Source: Bryum argenteum
Taxonomy: Eukaryota; Streptophyta; Bryopsida; Bryales; Bryaceae
Length of the DNA: 64,000 nucleotides
Direction of reading: 5' to 3'
Assembly (NCBI GenBank): GCA_037043015.1
Contig: CM073331.1
Location: 6,812,187-6,876,186, forward strand
In this document: piece by piece, positions 1 through 11,935 of the stretch
How positions within the stretch are numbered: the stretch's first letter is position 1
Layout of the letters: every line of letters begins with the position of its first letter
Program-made: the position numbers and the translations under genes
The notes under the pieces: model-generated
Database searches by the model: none
What the model saw: only the letters and a program-made list of their open reading frames with translations
Told to the model about the DNA's origin: nothing

Positions 1-1265
1 GTATCTTCACAGAGCCCGATGTTAACCTACATAGGGCATGATATTACACTATCAATGTTGTTCCTAAGTACTATATTACAAGATTAAAGAATAACAATAC
101 TAATACATGTATCCCAAGTGAAGTCTCTATTCAATCAATTTTTTCTATACTACTTATTCTTAACTAGAATAATTACTTCAATTCTGTCCTATGTAGTCGT
201 AATTTGATGTTGCAATTTCCTCAGTGCTCCTAACTAATCAGCCTTGTCAATTGATCAATTGCCTACAATCTATTATGCCCATTGCAGCGCTCTGCTTAGA
301 AGCTGAGAACAAGTTTCACTAAAAAGAAACGTAGTATTCAAACGCCTCATGAGTATTTTGCAACTGACATTAAAGATCAGCTATTACACACTTACATTTT
401 CACAGACTGGTCCACGAGACAAATCCAGTGGGCAATTGCCCAATGGCACTTCAAAGATTATACTCTCATTTAAATCCCTAAAATAATGATCATATCTAAA
501 AACGTGTACTAGTCATGTATTTGAAGAAACTGAAGGCGGAAGCTGTTCCGACTCTAGAGTATTTGTCTCCTAAATACTTCCGGCATTTGACAAACTCATA
601 ATACTTAGTTACGACCAGGCAGTTTCAGACTGAACTTCTTGAATTCTCAGCACCACACACTAGTGCGACCCAATCACTCTAATCTTCCTAAACGCCCTTC
701 CCAATAGTCAACTGCTAACTGGTTCCCTCCCTGACTCAGGCCGACCAATAACCATGATACTAAGAAACGCTATCAATGGCCTACGAGACTAATCTGCACC
801 AGAACTCCTTCATGCTGCAAATTCCTCACTGCTTCTAACTTGTCAACCTTGTTCAATTAATCAATTACCTAGTGTTTAACATGTGAGTTGTGGTCACATA
901 TTAGAAACGAGTTTCTCACTTAAGCGTAAAATTCAAACAACTCTCCTGAATATTCGAGATCTAACGTCTGAGGTCAGCTCTTACGCCTCCTTACAAATGA
1001 AGACACTCTAGTTAATGTCCGTTGGAGACAAATGCCATGGGCAATTGTCCACTACCACTTAAGAAACAACAAGCAATCAACATTCGTTTATTGGACAATC
1101 AAATATTCATGGCTAGTGGTCGTTTTTACTTGAAGCTACCAAAGATGAAATCTATTCCGACTCAAGACAATTTGTTTCTTATTTCCTTCACAAACTTTTA
1201 ACAACTTTGATGAATTATATCCAAACGCCCAAACTAATTACGGACTAGTCATATGCATCACATAC
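1..1265. repeat. Outer left repeat region, two diverged tandem units
   Basis: Two diverged units of about 600 bp follow each other here. The stretch around 200-480 resembles 810-1060: both run from a 'gcaa(a)ttcctca' start through a 'caagtttcact'-like core to a GGGCAATTGCCC-type palindrome (exact at 430-441, one mismatch at 1039-1050). The part at 640-830 is the reverse complement of 11965-12230, so it belongs to an inverted-repeat structure completed on the right near 12 kb. No gene is visible. The left limit may lie outside the window. Confidence 0.6.
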
Positions 1266-2240
1266 AAGTCTTTGCCCGGCCGGCCGATTTTTTGTAACGC
1301 CCTTCCCAAAGGGCAATTGCCCACCCATGTATGTACGAATTTTGTGCAAGCTTGTACTATACGATGTCAAATTTAATCGTTTATACCATAATTATATAAC
1401 TAGAATACGATGTATAAAAATACTTACACCAAAAGAAATACGAGCTCGTGAACTCAAAGACGAACAATGTACGCTTCAAAAGAAAGCACTCACCGTTGCA
1501 ATTACGTCTTCACACATGTAAAAGAAGATAAAAGAATACGTCGCTTGCAATCGGCGGGCTTCAACACACCGATGATCTGGACCGGTTCAAGTCACGGAAC
1601 CACTTTGCATGCAAGCACGATTCATTCTCGGACAAGAAAACGACTTTTCCTCGGTCACAAGGAAAACAACTACTCAATCAATAAAGCTTTTAGTAATCAT
1701 CATCAAAGGACAATCATAAAACGAATGTACGAGCTTTCAATGGGAGTAGTGTATTACCTTTTCAAACTTGCAAAGATCCAACGATGCGGGCGCTTGTTTG
1801 AATCCTCAAAACAATATACAAGTCGAAAAGATCCTTGACATTCACTCCTTTTTGTGTCCTGGAAACTACAACCACCATGATAAGATCTGTTTTATTATAC
1901 TTTCCGTGTATAATGATGTCGTCCTCCCTACCTCGTAACCACTCTCCGCAGTTGAAATCGATCTGCGAGAATCACCATGTGGTGGGTTAAGATTACACCA
2001 ACACATAAATACAAGGTATAACCTCAACCACACGATCTGACGCTCACTAACAAAGCGAAGCAAGATGCTCGCATACCACTCATCTTCAAAGCATATTAAA
2101 AACTGAACTCCTTTCTTAAAATCAGTACACAAAATCAAGATGTGGTGGAGTCGATGGACTACGAAAACACCAAAACATGTAGCCTAAATCAGTTACCGTC
2201 TTCACAAAAGTGACATCATTCGAAAACTGAAAATGGTTTT
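1266..2240 (+). repeat. Left arm of a long inverted repeat
   Basis: This stretch is the reverse complement, with scattered differences, of 10261-10326 plus 11067-11935. Landmarks seen in both arms are the 'aacgcccttccca' block next to the GGGCAATTGCCC palindrome (exact at 1311-1322), the text around 'cgagctcgtgaactcaaag' (1441-1460), and 'gtgacatcattcgaaaactg' (2210-2229). A 64-residue frame (1327-1521, plus) has a close counterpart read from the minus strand at 11668-11937. That reflects the repeat, not a recognised protein. Confidence 0.8.
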
Positions 2241-3244
2241 CTCAATTGGCAACCTTCATACAAAGCAGAGTACTACATATTGAGCATTTGTTGCAGCGCA
2301 CGTACCCCCAACAATGGAGATCGAAAGAATAGAGATCGTATGAAGGCAGATGCCCGAAAGTAAGTTTATGATGATCATTCCCGAGTTCGGGACCTCATTG
2401 ACCATCAGCAGTAGTTCTACGACACAATCTTGTGACCACCACGGCCGGGTGAATCATGGTCCACCCTCGCAATCAATGACGTGCACATCAGCACGGCAAG
2501 ATCGCCTCTCTAACCCCTCCACAAGACCTTGCACATGAAAATCGGAGACAGTACGATGGAGCTTACATACAGCACATGGTATCAGATGGAGAGGTGTACT
2601 CACAGGCACAACGAATTTATCAAGTCGGTGCAGATCGTGCGCCACAGGAAGATGGGCTAATGTAGAAGTTCCGCAAGAATGCTCCTAAATACAAAGAGTC
2701 AATTGCAATACGAACCGCCGCTGCCGTTGACAATAATAAAACGTTGTCGCTCCAAAGACCTCAAAGTAGTCGGCAATCGACAACATGAGGTCGGCAATGG
2801 GTGGCGACGGTGCAGGTGGAGGAAAAGCCACGAGAAACGCTCGTAGGCGATTGCGAGCTCCACATCGTAGATGCTCAGGAAGAGTGGTGACAGTGAATGC
2901 AACCACCGCCAATGCGCCGCCGGCCCACGTCATCCCAGCTCCTTAATTTCGAAATCGGCTGCGCTTTGATTGGAAGTTGGAATTTACGTTTCTACTCATG
3001 AAATTACCATGATGTAACTTCTCCTAATTAAGAATTGTTGTTCGGGAAGTTTTTTGATGAGAATCTAGCTAGTTTACCCTTCTTCATAAACTTATTCGAT
3101 AATTCTATTTGATTCTTGCATGGTAATTGGGTAATATACATGTGATACTTTGGTAATATTTAGAATATAAGTCGGAATAAAACTAGTCTTTCAAACTAAA
3201 TGGGTAATTTGAAAACTTCGTTCAGGTGATTTTTATAAGATCTT
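2241..3244. other. Gene-free interior of the inverted repeat
   Basis: There is mixed-composition sequence up to about 2940, with only short overlapping frames that match no family I know. AT-rich DNA follows. I see no splice-supported exon, RNA gene or terminal repeat. The part at 2750-2930 is GC-rich and open on the minus strand, but its predicted peptides look arbitrary. Confidence 0.4.
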
Positions 3245-3350
3245 ATGGTAAAGTCTAGTGGCCATCGAGAATATTAGCATTACGAACGGACACTTCATTC
3301 ATGCCGGCCCCCTTAGAAAGGACCGAAGTTTCTATTTATCTATCTTTGTT
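3245..3350 (+). repeat. Dispersed repeat, copy 1 (inverted copy at 32.7 kb)
   Basis: The reverse complement of this stretch reappears at about 32735-32820. Both contain 'attagcattacgaacggaca', then 'cttcattca', a 'ggaccg(a/g)agtttctat' block, and end in a short TCTA microsatellite. A compact unit of about 90 bp ending in a simple repeat could be a SINE tail or another transposon end, but no diagnostic terminus is visible. Confidence 0.65.
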
Positions 3351-4989
3351 TTTGCCAATAATTTTTATTGTTATTACAAACTAAGTCTACTTTGTGTTGT
3401 TAAAATTGAGACTTTTCCAAACAAGTATGAAGGATTATTTAGCATACATTTTAGTCAAGGTAGGTTTTACCTTTGCAAGCTAATTATCTGAATTTCAAAT
3501 TCCTTTATCATGATTATTGATACATTTATATGAACGGAAGTTGAATTCCAACAACTTTCTAATTGGAAGGTTTTTGATTCTAATAGTTTTGGTATGTGAT
3601 TTGCAATGATGTTTTTACACCAAAATAATTATTGAATGACATGTTTCTTGAAGAGCCATATTCTCTTTACCAATTGTTACATATCAATTTTTGTGAAGAT
3701 GGATTGCAATTTGAATTTAGATTTAGGGTAGATTTTTGCTCAATCAACCATTGAATACCAGTTATAATAATTTTGGTGCAAGTAATCTAGTTTTGATTTT
3801 TCTTAATCTAAAAATTTGGGGTATTTTTACCAACGCAAGGTTACCAATTAGCACACAATTAATTTATAAAAACTTAATTACAAAATCACGAATTTTGATA
3901 AATTTTGAATGATTAATATGAAGAATTACTCAAAACTCAAAGCCCTTGCTCGAAAAAATTTAGAGGCTACCCTCGTTAATTACGTAAATCAATCAACTTG
4001 GGTAATTCGGGAATATTAGTGTGAAGATGTTAACATGTTAGTGGAAAAAAATTTGAAATAAATGTCAATATCAAAAGGTTTTTTGAAATCTAACAACTCT
4101 CTAGTGAGAAGATTTTTAACCAAATACTTACGGTATTAGATTTGCAATGATGTACACCATGATGAAAACAATGAAAAAATGGTTGTTTATTAAAGACCTA
4201 TATCTCGTTCATTTCTTGTTGGATTTTTAAATTTTTTTTTTTAGTTAGGATTTTAATTAGGACTTTTTATGTGTAGATATTTGATTTGATTCACCATTGC
4301 AAGGCTATTATTTGAGCAAATAAATTTTAGAGGTCAAAATCAATTTATTTTTATTTTTATTTATCTATTTATTTTTGGATGAGGCTCTACGGATCCAGTT
4401 ACTACTTGAGTTTCGAGTAAGCTTAAAAAAATTTGGAATTTTTATAAAATCTTAAGTGTAGTAAATGTGAAATTGAGTTGAAGGAGGTAAGAAAAAACAT
4501 GCATACAAAGGCACGCTTTTGACTCCATATTATTCACACATAACCATGAAATTTTCAAAATCCCAACGGTGGATGTAGTATTTGGTAGTCAATAAACATA
4601 GTTTGAAAAAAATTTAAAAAATTAAAAATCCCATCGAAATATGAAGTCCCCACCACAAAGTAATAAAATAAGAGATGGGCATGCTCGAAAAAGGGTTGAA
4701 AAATGAACCCTTGATTCCTCAACTCGATTCCAACTGTCAACGGACAGAACGTGCGGATGAAATTCACATGTTTATACATCCATGACTGACAGGATTTAAA
4801 CGTGTTCTCAAATGAGTATATAGGATAAAAAAATAAAAAGAAGGCAGTCTGCCATGCCACCTATTCCCCCAGCACGTACTGTGCCCCTCCTCTTCGAGCA
4901 ATCTGGTTGGTGGCAAAAATAATAATTCAACATCCTCGATCAGGCTCATAGAAGGGAGAGATTGAATATAGCTCAATTTCAGATTTCAC
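3351..4989. other. AT-rich intergenic DNA
   Basis: Strongly AT-rich sequence with A/T runs and short frames only. Minus-strand frames at 4555-4976 are rich in Phe/Tyr/Leu, as expected from AT-rich DNA, and show no domain. Nothing functional is supported. Confidence 0.4.
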
Positions 4990-5130
4990 AATCTATGGTG
5001 AAGTACCTAGTGTAAGCAATTTTCGTGCATGCAGAAAATAAATGAAAGTAGATTCATGAATTTTGAAGGCTCATATGTGTTTCTAAAATGGTCCCCTAAT
5101 TTTGCATCCTATAATGTTCATTGTGAGTGC
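4990..5130 (+). repeat. Diverged copy of the 28.4/32.0-kb dispersed repeat
   Basis: It shares 'aagcaattttcgtgcatg' (5014-5031) with the repeat copy at 31965-32240. The same order follows: 'atgaattttgaag', then a 'tggt(c/g)cccta' block, then 'cctataatg'. It is more diverged than the two copies around the SRP54 pseudogene and runs into a tandem array. Confidence 0.5.
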
Positions 5131-5137
5131 ATGCTCT

Positions 5138-5284
5138 TTCTTTGAGTGAAGAAGCTATCATGCATTTCTAAGTGAAGAAGATTATGTATCTTTGAGTAAG
5201 GATGCTATTATGTATCTCTCAGTGAAGAAGTTATTGCATATCTCTAAGTGAAGAAGCTATTATGTGTCTCTGAGTAAAAAAGCC
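5138..5284 (+). repeat. Minisatellite, unit about 32 bp, about five copies
   Basis: The phrase 'gagtgaagaagctat' and close variants recur about every 30-35 bp (near 5145, 5174, 5204, 5232 and 5261), each preceded by 'tctctg/tctta'-like text and followed by 'tatgtatctc'-like text. Units differ at several bases, so the array is not recent. Confidence 0.7.
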
Positions 5285-6529
5285 TAGTGCTGCATTGTTG
5301 GTGTCGCTCTAGTTTTGAGCAGTCTCCCTTAGAACCGCCTTACATGGGGAGTCAAACTATCTATGGGTTCGATGGAAAGCAAAACTCTTATCAATGCAAT
5401 TGGTCCATTTTTGAACTACGAGTAGTGGACTAACCGCATTGAGATGATTTTTGTCCTCCTTTTGGCCCCATGCTCGGCTTGACGCTCATGTAAACGGTCC
5501 CTTATTCTCGAGTGCAATCAAATAATACCAAACAAGAAAGGTGTGTATTTTTTTCTAACATGCTTTTCTACCAAGAAAAAAATAAAACAACTCTCTTAAT
5601 TCAATAATTGCCTTGCAATGGTGGAACCCCAAAACTTGCAAAAAATAAAGAAAAATAGACCCTTTCACCAAAATAAATGTTCTCTCTTAACGACATTGAA
5701 GATAAAGTTAAGTTATTCTTCAAAATTACAAAATTTTAAATGGAATCTAATCCAACTAATAAATTTGAGAGTTAACATCTAAGCACACCAAATATTAAGT
5801 TGATAATATTGGATGACAACCCAAAACATTGAAGAGGCATATTGTCTTCATATAGACTTTAATTCCTTCCGAATCTATCACTATCACTTCCGATAATGTC
5901 ACAAGCATACATTCAAATGTGCTAATAAAGAAGCGCCCAAATCAACGTGTCTTAATTAGCCGACTCACATTGAATGTAGTGCTTCCTCTTACGGCGTTTG
6001 CTCTCTCAAGCACCACTTCCTTGAGCGGAATTGTTGCTTAAGCTTTTCATGCAAGTGTTGCAAAACGTAAAGACAAGCTTGAAGAAATTATGTTATTGTA
6101 AGGTTTGAGTGAGTGTTGCAAGTATTGGAGCGGACAAGATTCGTAGCATTCGAAGTCGCAGGATTTGAACAAGTACCGAACGTCGCTGGAGTGGCGGACA
6201 CGCAATTTGCCAACTTTGTAAGTCTATTATTCTCTCTTCATGATCATATATCACTCCAACGCCGTTTCTTATTCCGCGCTTGAACTGTCTCTTAGCAACC
6301 CAAACCTTGTCAATACCGAGAATATGACAATAAAGGGTGCAAAGTGTTCCATACAATATGTATAACCATTCTCATTTCTCTCCGTTCAAGATAGAGTGCA
6401 AAAAACACATGTCATTTGTGTGCGGTGATATTGATTGTGATGTGTTTGTCTCATTCTTGCTATTAGTAGTTCCCCTTCGAATACTAATGATAATAATTTG
6501 TACGTGTAGGTACACCACTTACTTCAAAG
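5285..6529. other. Unassigned DNA 5' of the pogo-like transposase
   Basis: No gene is recognised. At 6327-6378 lies a segment ('tgacaataaagggtgca' and about 30 bp after it) that recurs in direct orientation at 9059-9110, so the two copies bracket the transposase. Terminal inverted repeats of the transposon could not be identified by eye. Confidence 0.4.
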
Positions 6530-8142
6530 ATGTCTAGTTCTTCAAAAACAAGACATCGTGTGGATTTGAGTGGATCTGAGAAAAGAAAGATTTGTGAAGT
6601 TCATAAAAAATTTCCTTCTTTGACACATTACGAGCTTGCACGACATATGGTGGAACATCATGGTTTTAGATTGGTGAATCGAACTACAATCACCAAATTT
6701 TGGAGCATTCGAGAGAAATGGCTTGAGTTTGAACACGAAATTCATCAAGGTGAAAGAAAGAGGTCTAGGCATTCTAAGTATCCTCAACTAGAGAAAGCTT
6801 TGATGCTATGGTTTGCCTGATTCGAGCGAGAAGAGGAATTCTAAATGATGCAATGCTTTATGAGAAAGCGGCGAGAATCGAGAGATGCTTTTGGCATCTC
6901 TGCGAGAAGACTTCAAGCTTTCTCACGGGTGGTTGTGGAAATTCAAGTTAAGGCATGGAATTGCATGTCATAACCTTCATGGTGAATCTAGCGATGCGGA
7001 TGCTCATGGTGTTTGTGTTTCTCAACACAAATTGTTTGCAATAATTGGAACTTATGACATGGAGGATGTTTTTAATTTTGATGAAACAGGTTTGTTTTAT
7101 AGGGCTCTCCCTTCAAAAACCTTGAATGTAGGTCGTCCAAGGGGAATGAAGAAATCAAAGGATCGTATCACTTTGGAGCTGTGAGCTAACATTTCTGGAA
7201 AGGAGCAGTTCAAGATGGTATTTATTCACAAATCTGCTCGGCCAAGGTGTTTCCCTAAAACTTTTGATCCTAATGTCTTTGTGCACTACTACAACAATAG
7301 CACAGCATGGATGACCAAAGACATTTTTACAAACTTGGTGATGTATGAAAATATGAGGATGCATGCACAAGGGAGGAAAATCTTGATTTTATTGGACAAC
7401 GCTCCTAGCCATCAAGTTGAAGGCATCAAAAGACATTGATTGGTGAGTTTGAGGCATATGTTTTGTCAATATTACCCTTTTATTTTTTCGATAAATGTGA
7501 CTTGGTAGTCAACCATTGGATCAAGGGATTATAGCTTCCTTGAAATTGCGTTATAAAAGGAAGCTGGTGGCTTGGACAATAGAGCAATATTCTGCTACCG
7601 ATGTAACACAAGATTTGGGATCTATCCATACGGACCTGTTGCATTCCATGGTATGGATTGTTGGAGCATGGAGTGAGCTTGATGGTGAAACATTTCGTAA
7701 TGCTTGGAGAATCTCAATATTTTGCCTCGAGATTGGAATGCGGATATCATCAGAAAAGGTGAAGAAGAGGATAGAACTGAAATTGGTGAACTTGAAAAGC
7801 TTATTGGAAGTTTGGATCTTGGCAAATCGAAGGATGGCAATCTTATCCAGAAGCTTTCAGCTTCTGATTACATTGCTATGGTTGCTGAAGACAATACCGA
7901 AGGTGAATACTCTACTTCAGAAATTATAGAGTTAGTAGAGAATGGTGAAATATCATCACCAGTGTTGGAGAACCACCAAGAAGAAGATCATGAAGATGAA
8001 GCGGTTTGATAAAAACAACATGGAGCGCTCAACAATTCAAGTGGTTGAAGCTCGTGTTCTTTGCCAGTGTTTGGATTATATGATAGGAGAGGGATCCTCA
8101 AGTTTTACACATGCGAGTTGTTGCGGATGGAGCAATTTGTGA
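6530..8142 (+). pseudogene. Broken pogo/Tigger-type (CENP-B-like) transposase
   Basis: A remnant of a cut-and-paste transposase of the pogo branch of Tc1/mariner. The first frame (6530-6820) begins MSSSSKTRHRVDLSGSEKRK and carries a helix-turn-helix region ending in 'ALMLWF', typical of the CENP-B/Tc5 DNA-binding domain. The DDE_1 catalytic part follows at 6885-7439: 'FNFDETGLFYRALPSKTL' holds the first acidic residue and 'ILILLDNAPSHQ' the second. A 'MDQGIIASLK' stretch follows at 7516, and an acidic tail runs to about 8009. It is broken by at least two frame changes at 6816-6890, an in-frame TGA at 7182-7184, a stop at 7437-7439, and more frame changes after about 7570. It is a plain DNA transposon and cannot make a full transposase. 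Confidence 0.88.
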
Positions 8143-9292
8143 CAAGTTCTCGAAGTTGTGTGTTGCACATGTGACTTGTACAAAGTCATCGATATCGAAG
8201 TTTTATGCTAATTGATTGAAACTCAATAGGGCTCATAAGTAAGGTAAGTCTTTCTATCATTTTGCTTCTATGTTCATCATTGTAAAGGTTGCAACTTGTA
8301 ACATTGATTTGAGTTTGCTATTCCAATTTATATTCTACTTATTAGGTTCAATAGACAATTAATTGGAAAGTATGATTTCTAATATGCTCTCTGGTAGTTA
8401 AGTGCTAACTTATGTTTTTTCCTTGGAAGGCTAGGAGGAAATATGATAAGTTTGGCAAATGACTATAGTGTTGATTGATTTTTTCTTGTTATGTAGGAGT
8501 TTGAAGTATAACAAAATATGCAATCCACTTTGGAAGGGTTCATGGTGAATGCAAGAGCATCACAGTCCAACAAGCATCGAAGAAGTTTACCTCACAACAA
8601 ACAAACTAGAAGAGTTTTATTTTATCTCGTGCATGATGATGCAGCTTAGATTGTTGTCACTTCAAGACATATGAGAGGTGATCTATTCCTCAGAAAGTTG
8701 TAACAAAGAGGATACAAAATATGATTAGAGCTCAGTTTATTGTTGTCTTATCACATGTTAGAATATTGGCATGTGACTCTTTACCTTGATGTCAACATCC
8801 CATGTTCTTATACCATTTAGATGGTGATGATTGGCACATACATAAGAAACTTGAGCATATGAGTCTGAAGAGATTGAAAGTGTAGTGAATTTTTTTTTAG
8901 TAAATCTCATATTCTATACCTATGCATGCTAAAAGTATTCTTCATTACATTTCTAAACACTTCCATAATATCACACTTACAATTAATTCTTTACAATCAC
9001 GGATCGAAATTAACACTAGAGACCTCTTCACTATCACATGCATTTTGGTCACCCAAGGTGTGACAATAAAGGGTGCAGAGTGTAATAGACATATCATTAA
9101 CCATTTGGACCAAAATTTCAGATACGAGTTGGCATAGATTGTCGAGACTTACGTAGAATGTTTGGGTGCAAAAATAGAAAGTGAATTAGTGCTTACAACT
9201 AGAAAGTTTTTGCATAACATCCATATATTGCAATCGTGGAATATAAGGGATTCCCGGAAAAATTTCTTCATTCAAATTAAGCGCATGAATTA
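8143..9292. other. AT-rich DNA 3' of the transposase
   Basis: Short frames only. It contains the second copy (9059-9110) of the direct repeat also seen at 6327-6378. The transposon 3' end presumably lies here, but no terminal inverted repeat could be matched to the 5' side. Confidence 0.35.
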
Positions 9293-9340
9293 GTGAACCA
9301 TGCCACATGTTGTAGAAAGCGGGTACCACTTGGCGCGGGT

Positions 9341-9550
9341 ACCACTGCTGCGGGGTATCACCTAGGCGTGGGCGATGGGTATCATGCGGGCGTGGGCGAT
9401 GGGTATCATGCGGGCGTGGGCGATGGGTATCATGCGGGCGTGGGCGACGGGTATCACCTAGGCGTGGGCGACGGGTATCACTGGCGTCGTCGGGGTATCA
9501 CTGGGCGTGGGCGACGGGTATCAAGTGGGCGTGGGCGCGGGTATCACCTG
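9341..9550 (+). repeat. 24-bp minisatellite, about eight or nine units
   Basis: The unit is close to GGGTATCATGCGGGCGTGGG plus CGAT (24 bp). The central units are almost identical, and the outer units vary in the CAT/CACC segment. Because 24 is a multiple of three, the array stays open in one frame (9293-9661) and would read as repeats of Gly-Tyr-His-Ala-Gly-Val-Gly-Asp. No start context, splice site or domain makes this a credible gene. Confidence 0.9.
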
Positions 9551-9990
9551 GCCCGGTTTTGGTGGCGCACCTTCTCTCCCCTCCCATTTCGATTTCCAGG
9601 GTTTCGTTGTGAAGTACTGAAGTTCTCGTGTTTTTCCGTGTCGTTGCTTTCTATGTCGTGACGATGTAGAGTTTTTCCGTCTCGGTTCTTTGGTAGAGTT
9701 TTTCCTTTGCGCTTCTTTGGTGGGGTTGTTCGGGGCGCTTCTTTGCTCGGGTTTTTTTCCGTGGTGCTTCTTTGGTGGGGTTGTTCGGGCGCTTGCGGTG
9801 GGGTTTTTCGTGGCGCTTGCTCGTCGGGGGCGTCAACGGCAGCGCCCGGCGAAGCGAGCGGCGGCGTCAATAGCAAGTGAGCGCCGACATCAAAAACAAT
9901 GCCAACGTGAATCTCAAGAAGCTGGTATGTGGCCGCCCGTCATCGTCGTTGCATGAGTTTTGTATTTGATTGCGGACTTCCTCATATCTT
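9551..9990. repeat. GC/T-rich imperfect tandem repeat
   Basis: At about 9690-9830 the phrase 'cttctttggtggggttgttc' and variants recur three or more times, mixed with 'gagtttttccgt' blocks (9610-9690). The rest is GC-rich ('ggcagcgcccggcgaagcga'). Frames on both strands (9544-9876 minus, 9690-9956 plus) are by-products of the skewed composition. Confidence 0.6.
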
Positions 9991-10079
9991 TGCGTGTGTG
10001 TTGCCACTCAATAATTGTAGCACTTGCTTGATGCGATTTGCGCGTTAATCACGGTTAGGAGATTCTTTGTAGTGTAGTA

Positions 10080-10330
10080 ATACACCTGACTCGGCAACGA
10101 AATCACATACTTGCTATCTTTCAAACGGAAACTAACTTTTCTTGTCCTCAAAAGTCTTTTCAGTTTTCGTGTGATTTCCCTTTTGTAACGATTCCAGCTG
10201 ATGTAATGCATGTGAGTGCGCCGAGGAAATCACATACCACGGCGGTTGCAATCTAGCTTTTTCTTTGTCGATGAACCATTTTCAGTTTTCGGATGATGTC
10301 ACTTTTGTGAAGACGGTAATTGATTTGGAA
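10080..10330 (+). repeat. Two diverged units of about 125 bp, end of right arm
   Basis: Two units share 'gaaatcacatac' (10104 and 10229), then 'ttttcagttttcg', then a 'gtgatttccctttt / gatgtcactttt' block. The second unit (10261-10326) is the reverse complement of 2190-2240, so the inverted repeat's inner edge falls in this array. Confidence 0.65.
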
Positions 10331-11066
10331 TGCACCTAGATTACATACACACTTTTAATCTCATCAAAGAGTGTATGGGAAGCATGTCTTACGACTTTAC
10401 TCAAGTGCGTGCGGTAGAGACATGCTCCCGGGTTGTCTGTTGCGATGTTAGCTCACCGCAGCGGTTTGTGATAGTTTACAAATCTCACTTCCTTTAGATA
10501 ATGATGATGCTCAACATTCTTGTAAAATTACTAAGAACATGCTTCCCGAACCACTTTGTGTCGAAAATACGATTAATATTGATTCATAGGCAGACGGGAG
10601 CTTTTTCTTCTAAAATAATTATTTGGCTCGCGAGAGACTACTTCATCGATGTTACGTTACATGTAATCGTTTTCCCTTTCGTACTTTCTTTTTCTCTTTA
10701 GCTAATGATTGAGTTGAATAAAAATTGATCTCGCAGATTAGATGGTCGATGATTGTAAAAGTATAGGAGAGCTGTAAGGAGGTTATTTCTTAGTGGTGCA
10801 CCGATCGGAAATGCTTTGTGTAGAGATGATGCCCGATTTGTAATAGGCAAAGCATCTTGCATGCTCCTCGTCACACTTTGCGCTCCCACTGCTCACATAC
10901 ACAGATGGCTACTAAATAAATTTGTATACTACGAAGGCTCTCTTGAACCATAAAGGATAATGATTGAACTCTCTCAAGGTTTCTAAGAGGTATAAGTATG
11001 TTGTCGTCAAACATGAGTAATATGCTTAGTTTTGAAGCTGTCGGTAAGCATCAGTTGTGTACTTTA
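10327..11066. mobile_element. 740-bp segment interrupting the right arm
   Basis: In the left arm the bases matching 10326 and 11067 are adjacent (2185-2195). Here they are separated by about 740 bp. The junctions read 'ttgattt|ggaatgcacc' and 'gtgtacttt|aggctacatg', so at most a 3-bp TTT could be a target duplication. I see no clear inverted or long terminal repeats and no coding domain. It may be a small non-autonomous insertion in the right arm, or the left arm may have lost it. Confidence 0.45.
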
Positions 11067-11935
11067 GGCTACATGTGTTGGTATATTCTTAGTCCATCGA
11101 TTCCACCACATCTTGATTTTTGTCTTGATTTCAAGAAAGGAGATCGAGTTTTTATATGCTTTGAAGATGAGTGGTATGGACTTGGCGTGAGTGGTGTCTG
11201 GACACCTTGCAATGCCTTGAAGGTATCATCGTAAGCACGGATCGTGTAGATAAGGTTACACTTTGTATTCATGAGTTTATGAAGGTCGACTAAGCTGCAC
11301 GAAGAAAGAAATCTTATCATGGTGGTTGTGGTTTCCGGGGACAAAAAGGAGTGAATGCCAAGGATCTTTTCGACTTGTATATTGTTTTGTGGATTGAAAC
11401 AAGGCATCTGTTGGATCTTTGCAAGTTTGAAAAGGTAATACACTACTCCCATTGAAAGCTCGTACATTCGTTTTATGATTGTCGCTTTGATGATGATTAC
11501 TAAAAGCTTTATTGGATTGAGTAGTTGTTTTCCTTGTGACCGAGGAAAAGTTTGTTTTCTTGTCGAGAATGAATCGTGTGCTTGCATGCGGTGGTTCCGT
11601 GACTTGAACCGGTCCGTATCGGTGTGTTGAAGCGTGCGATTCAAGCGGCGTATTCTTTAATCTTCTTTTACATATGTGATGACCTAATTGCAACGGTGAG
11701 TGCTTTCTTTTGAAGCGTACATTGTTCGTCTTTGAGTTCACGAGCTCGTATTTCTTTTGATGTAAATATTTTTATACACTTATATTCTAAATGTATAATT
11801 ATGGTATAAAAAATTGAATTCGACGTCGTATAGTACAACTTGTACAAAATTCGTACACTTCCGGTGGGCAATTGACCAGCTTTGGGAAGGGCGTTAGAAA
11901 AAATCGTTGGCCAAGGCGGCACTTGTATGTGATGC
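11067..11935 (-). repeat. Right arm of the long inverted repeat
   Basis: Reverse complement of 1266-2165. Matches include 'ccatcgattccaccacatct', the 'ctttgaagatgagtggtatg' block and 'cgagctcgtatttcttttga'. The outer end carries a one-mismatch palindrome (11866-11877) and 'gggaagggcgtt', as at 1300-1322. A 191-residue minus frame (11069-11644) is longer than the left arm's equivalent but has no recognisable domain. Confidence 0.8.

Noticed and set aside
5138-5284. A CRISPR-like array
   Set aside because: The repeats are contiguous and diverged with no spacers. It is a plant minisatellite.
9293-9661. A Gly/His/Val/Asp repeat protein
   Set aside because: The frame is produced entirely by the 24-bp minisatellite. 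No promoter, splice or homologous support.
11069-11644. A 191-residue minus-strand frame, the longest in the right arm
   Set aside because: Its counterpart in the left arm is broken and short, the composition is arbitrary, and no domain is visible. It is repeat sequence, not a gene.
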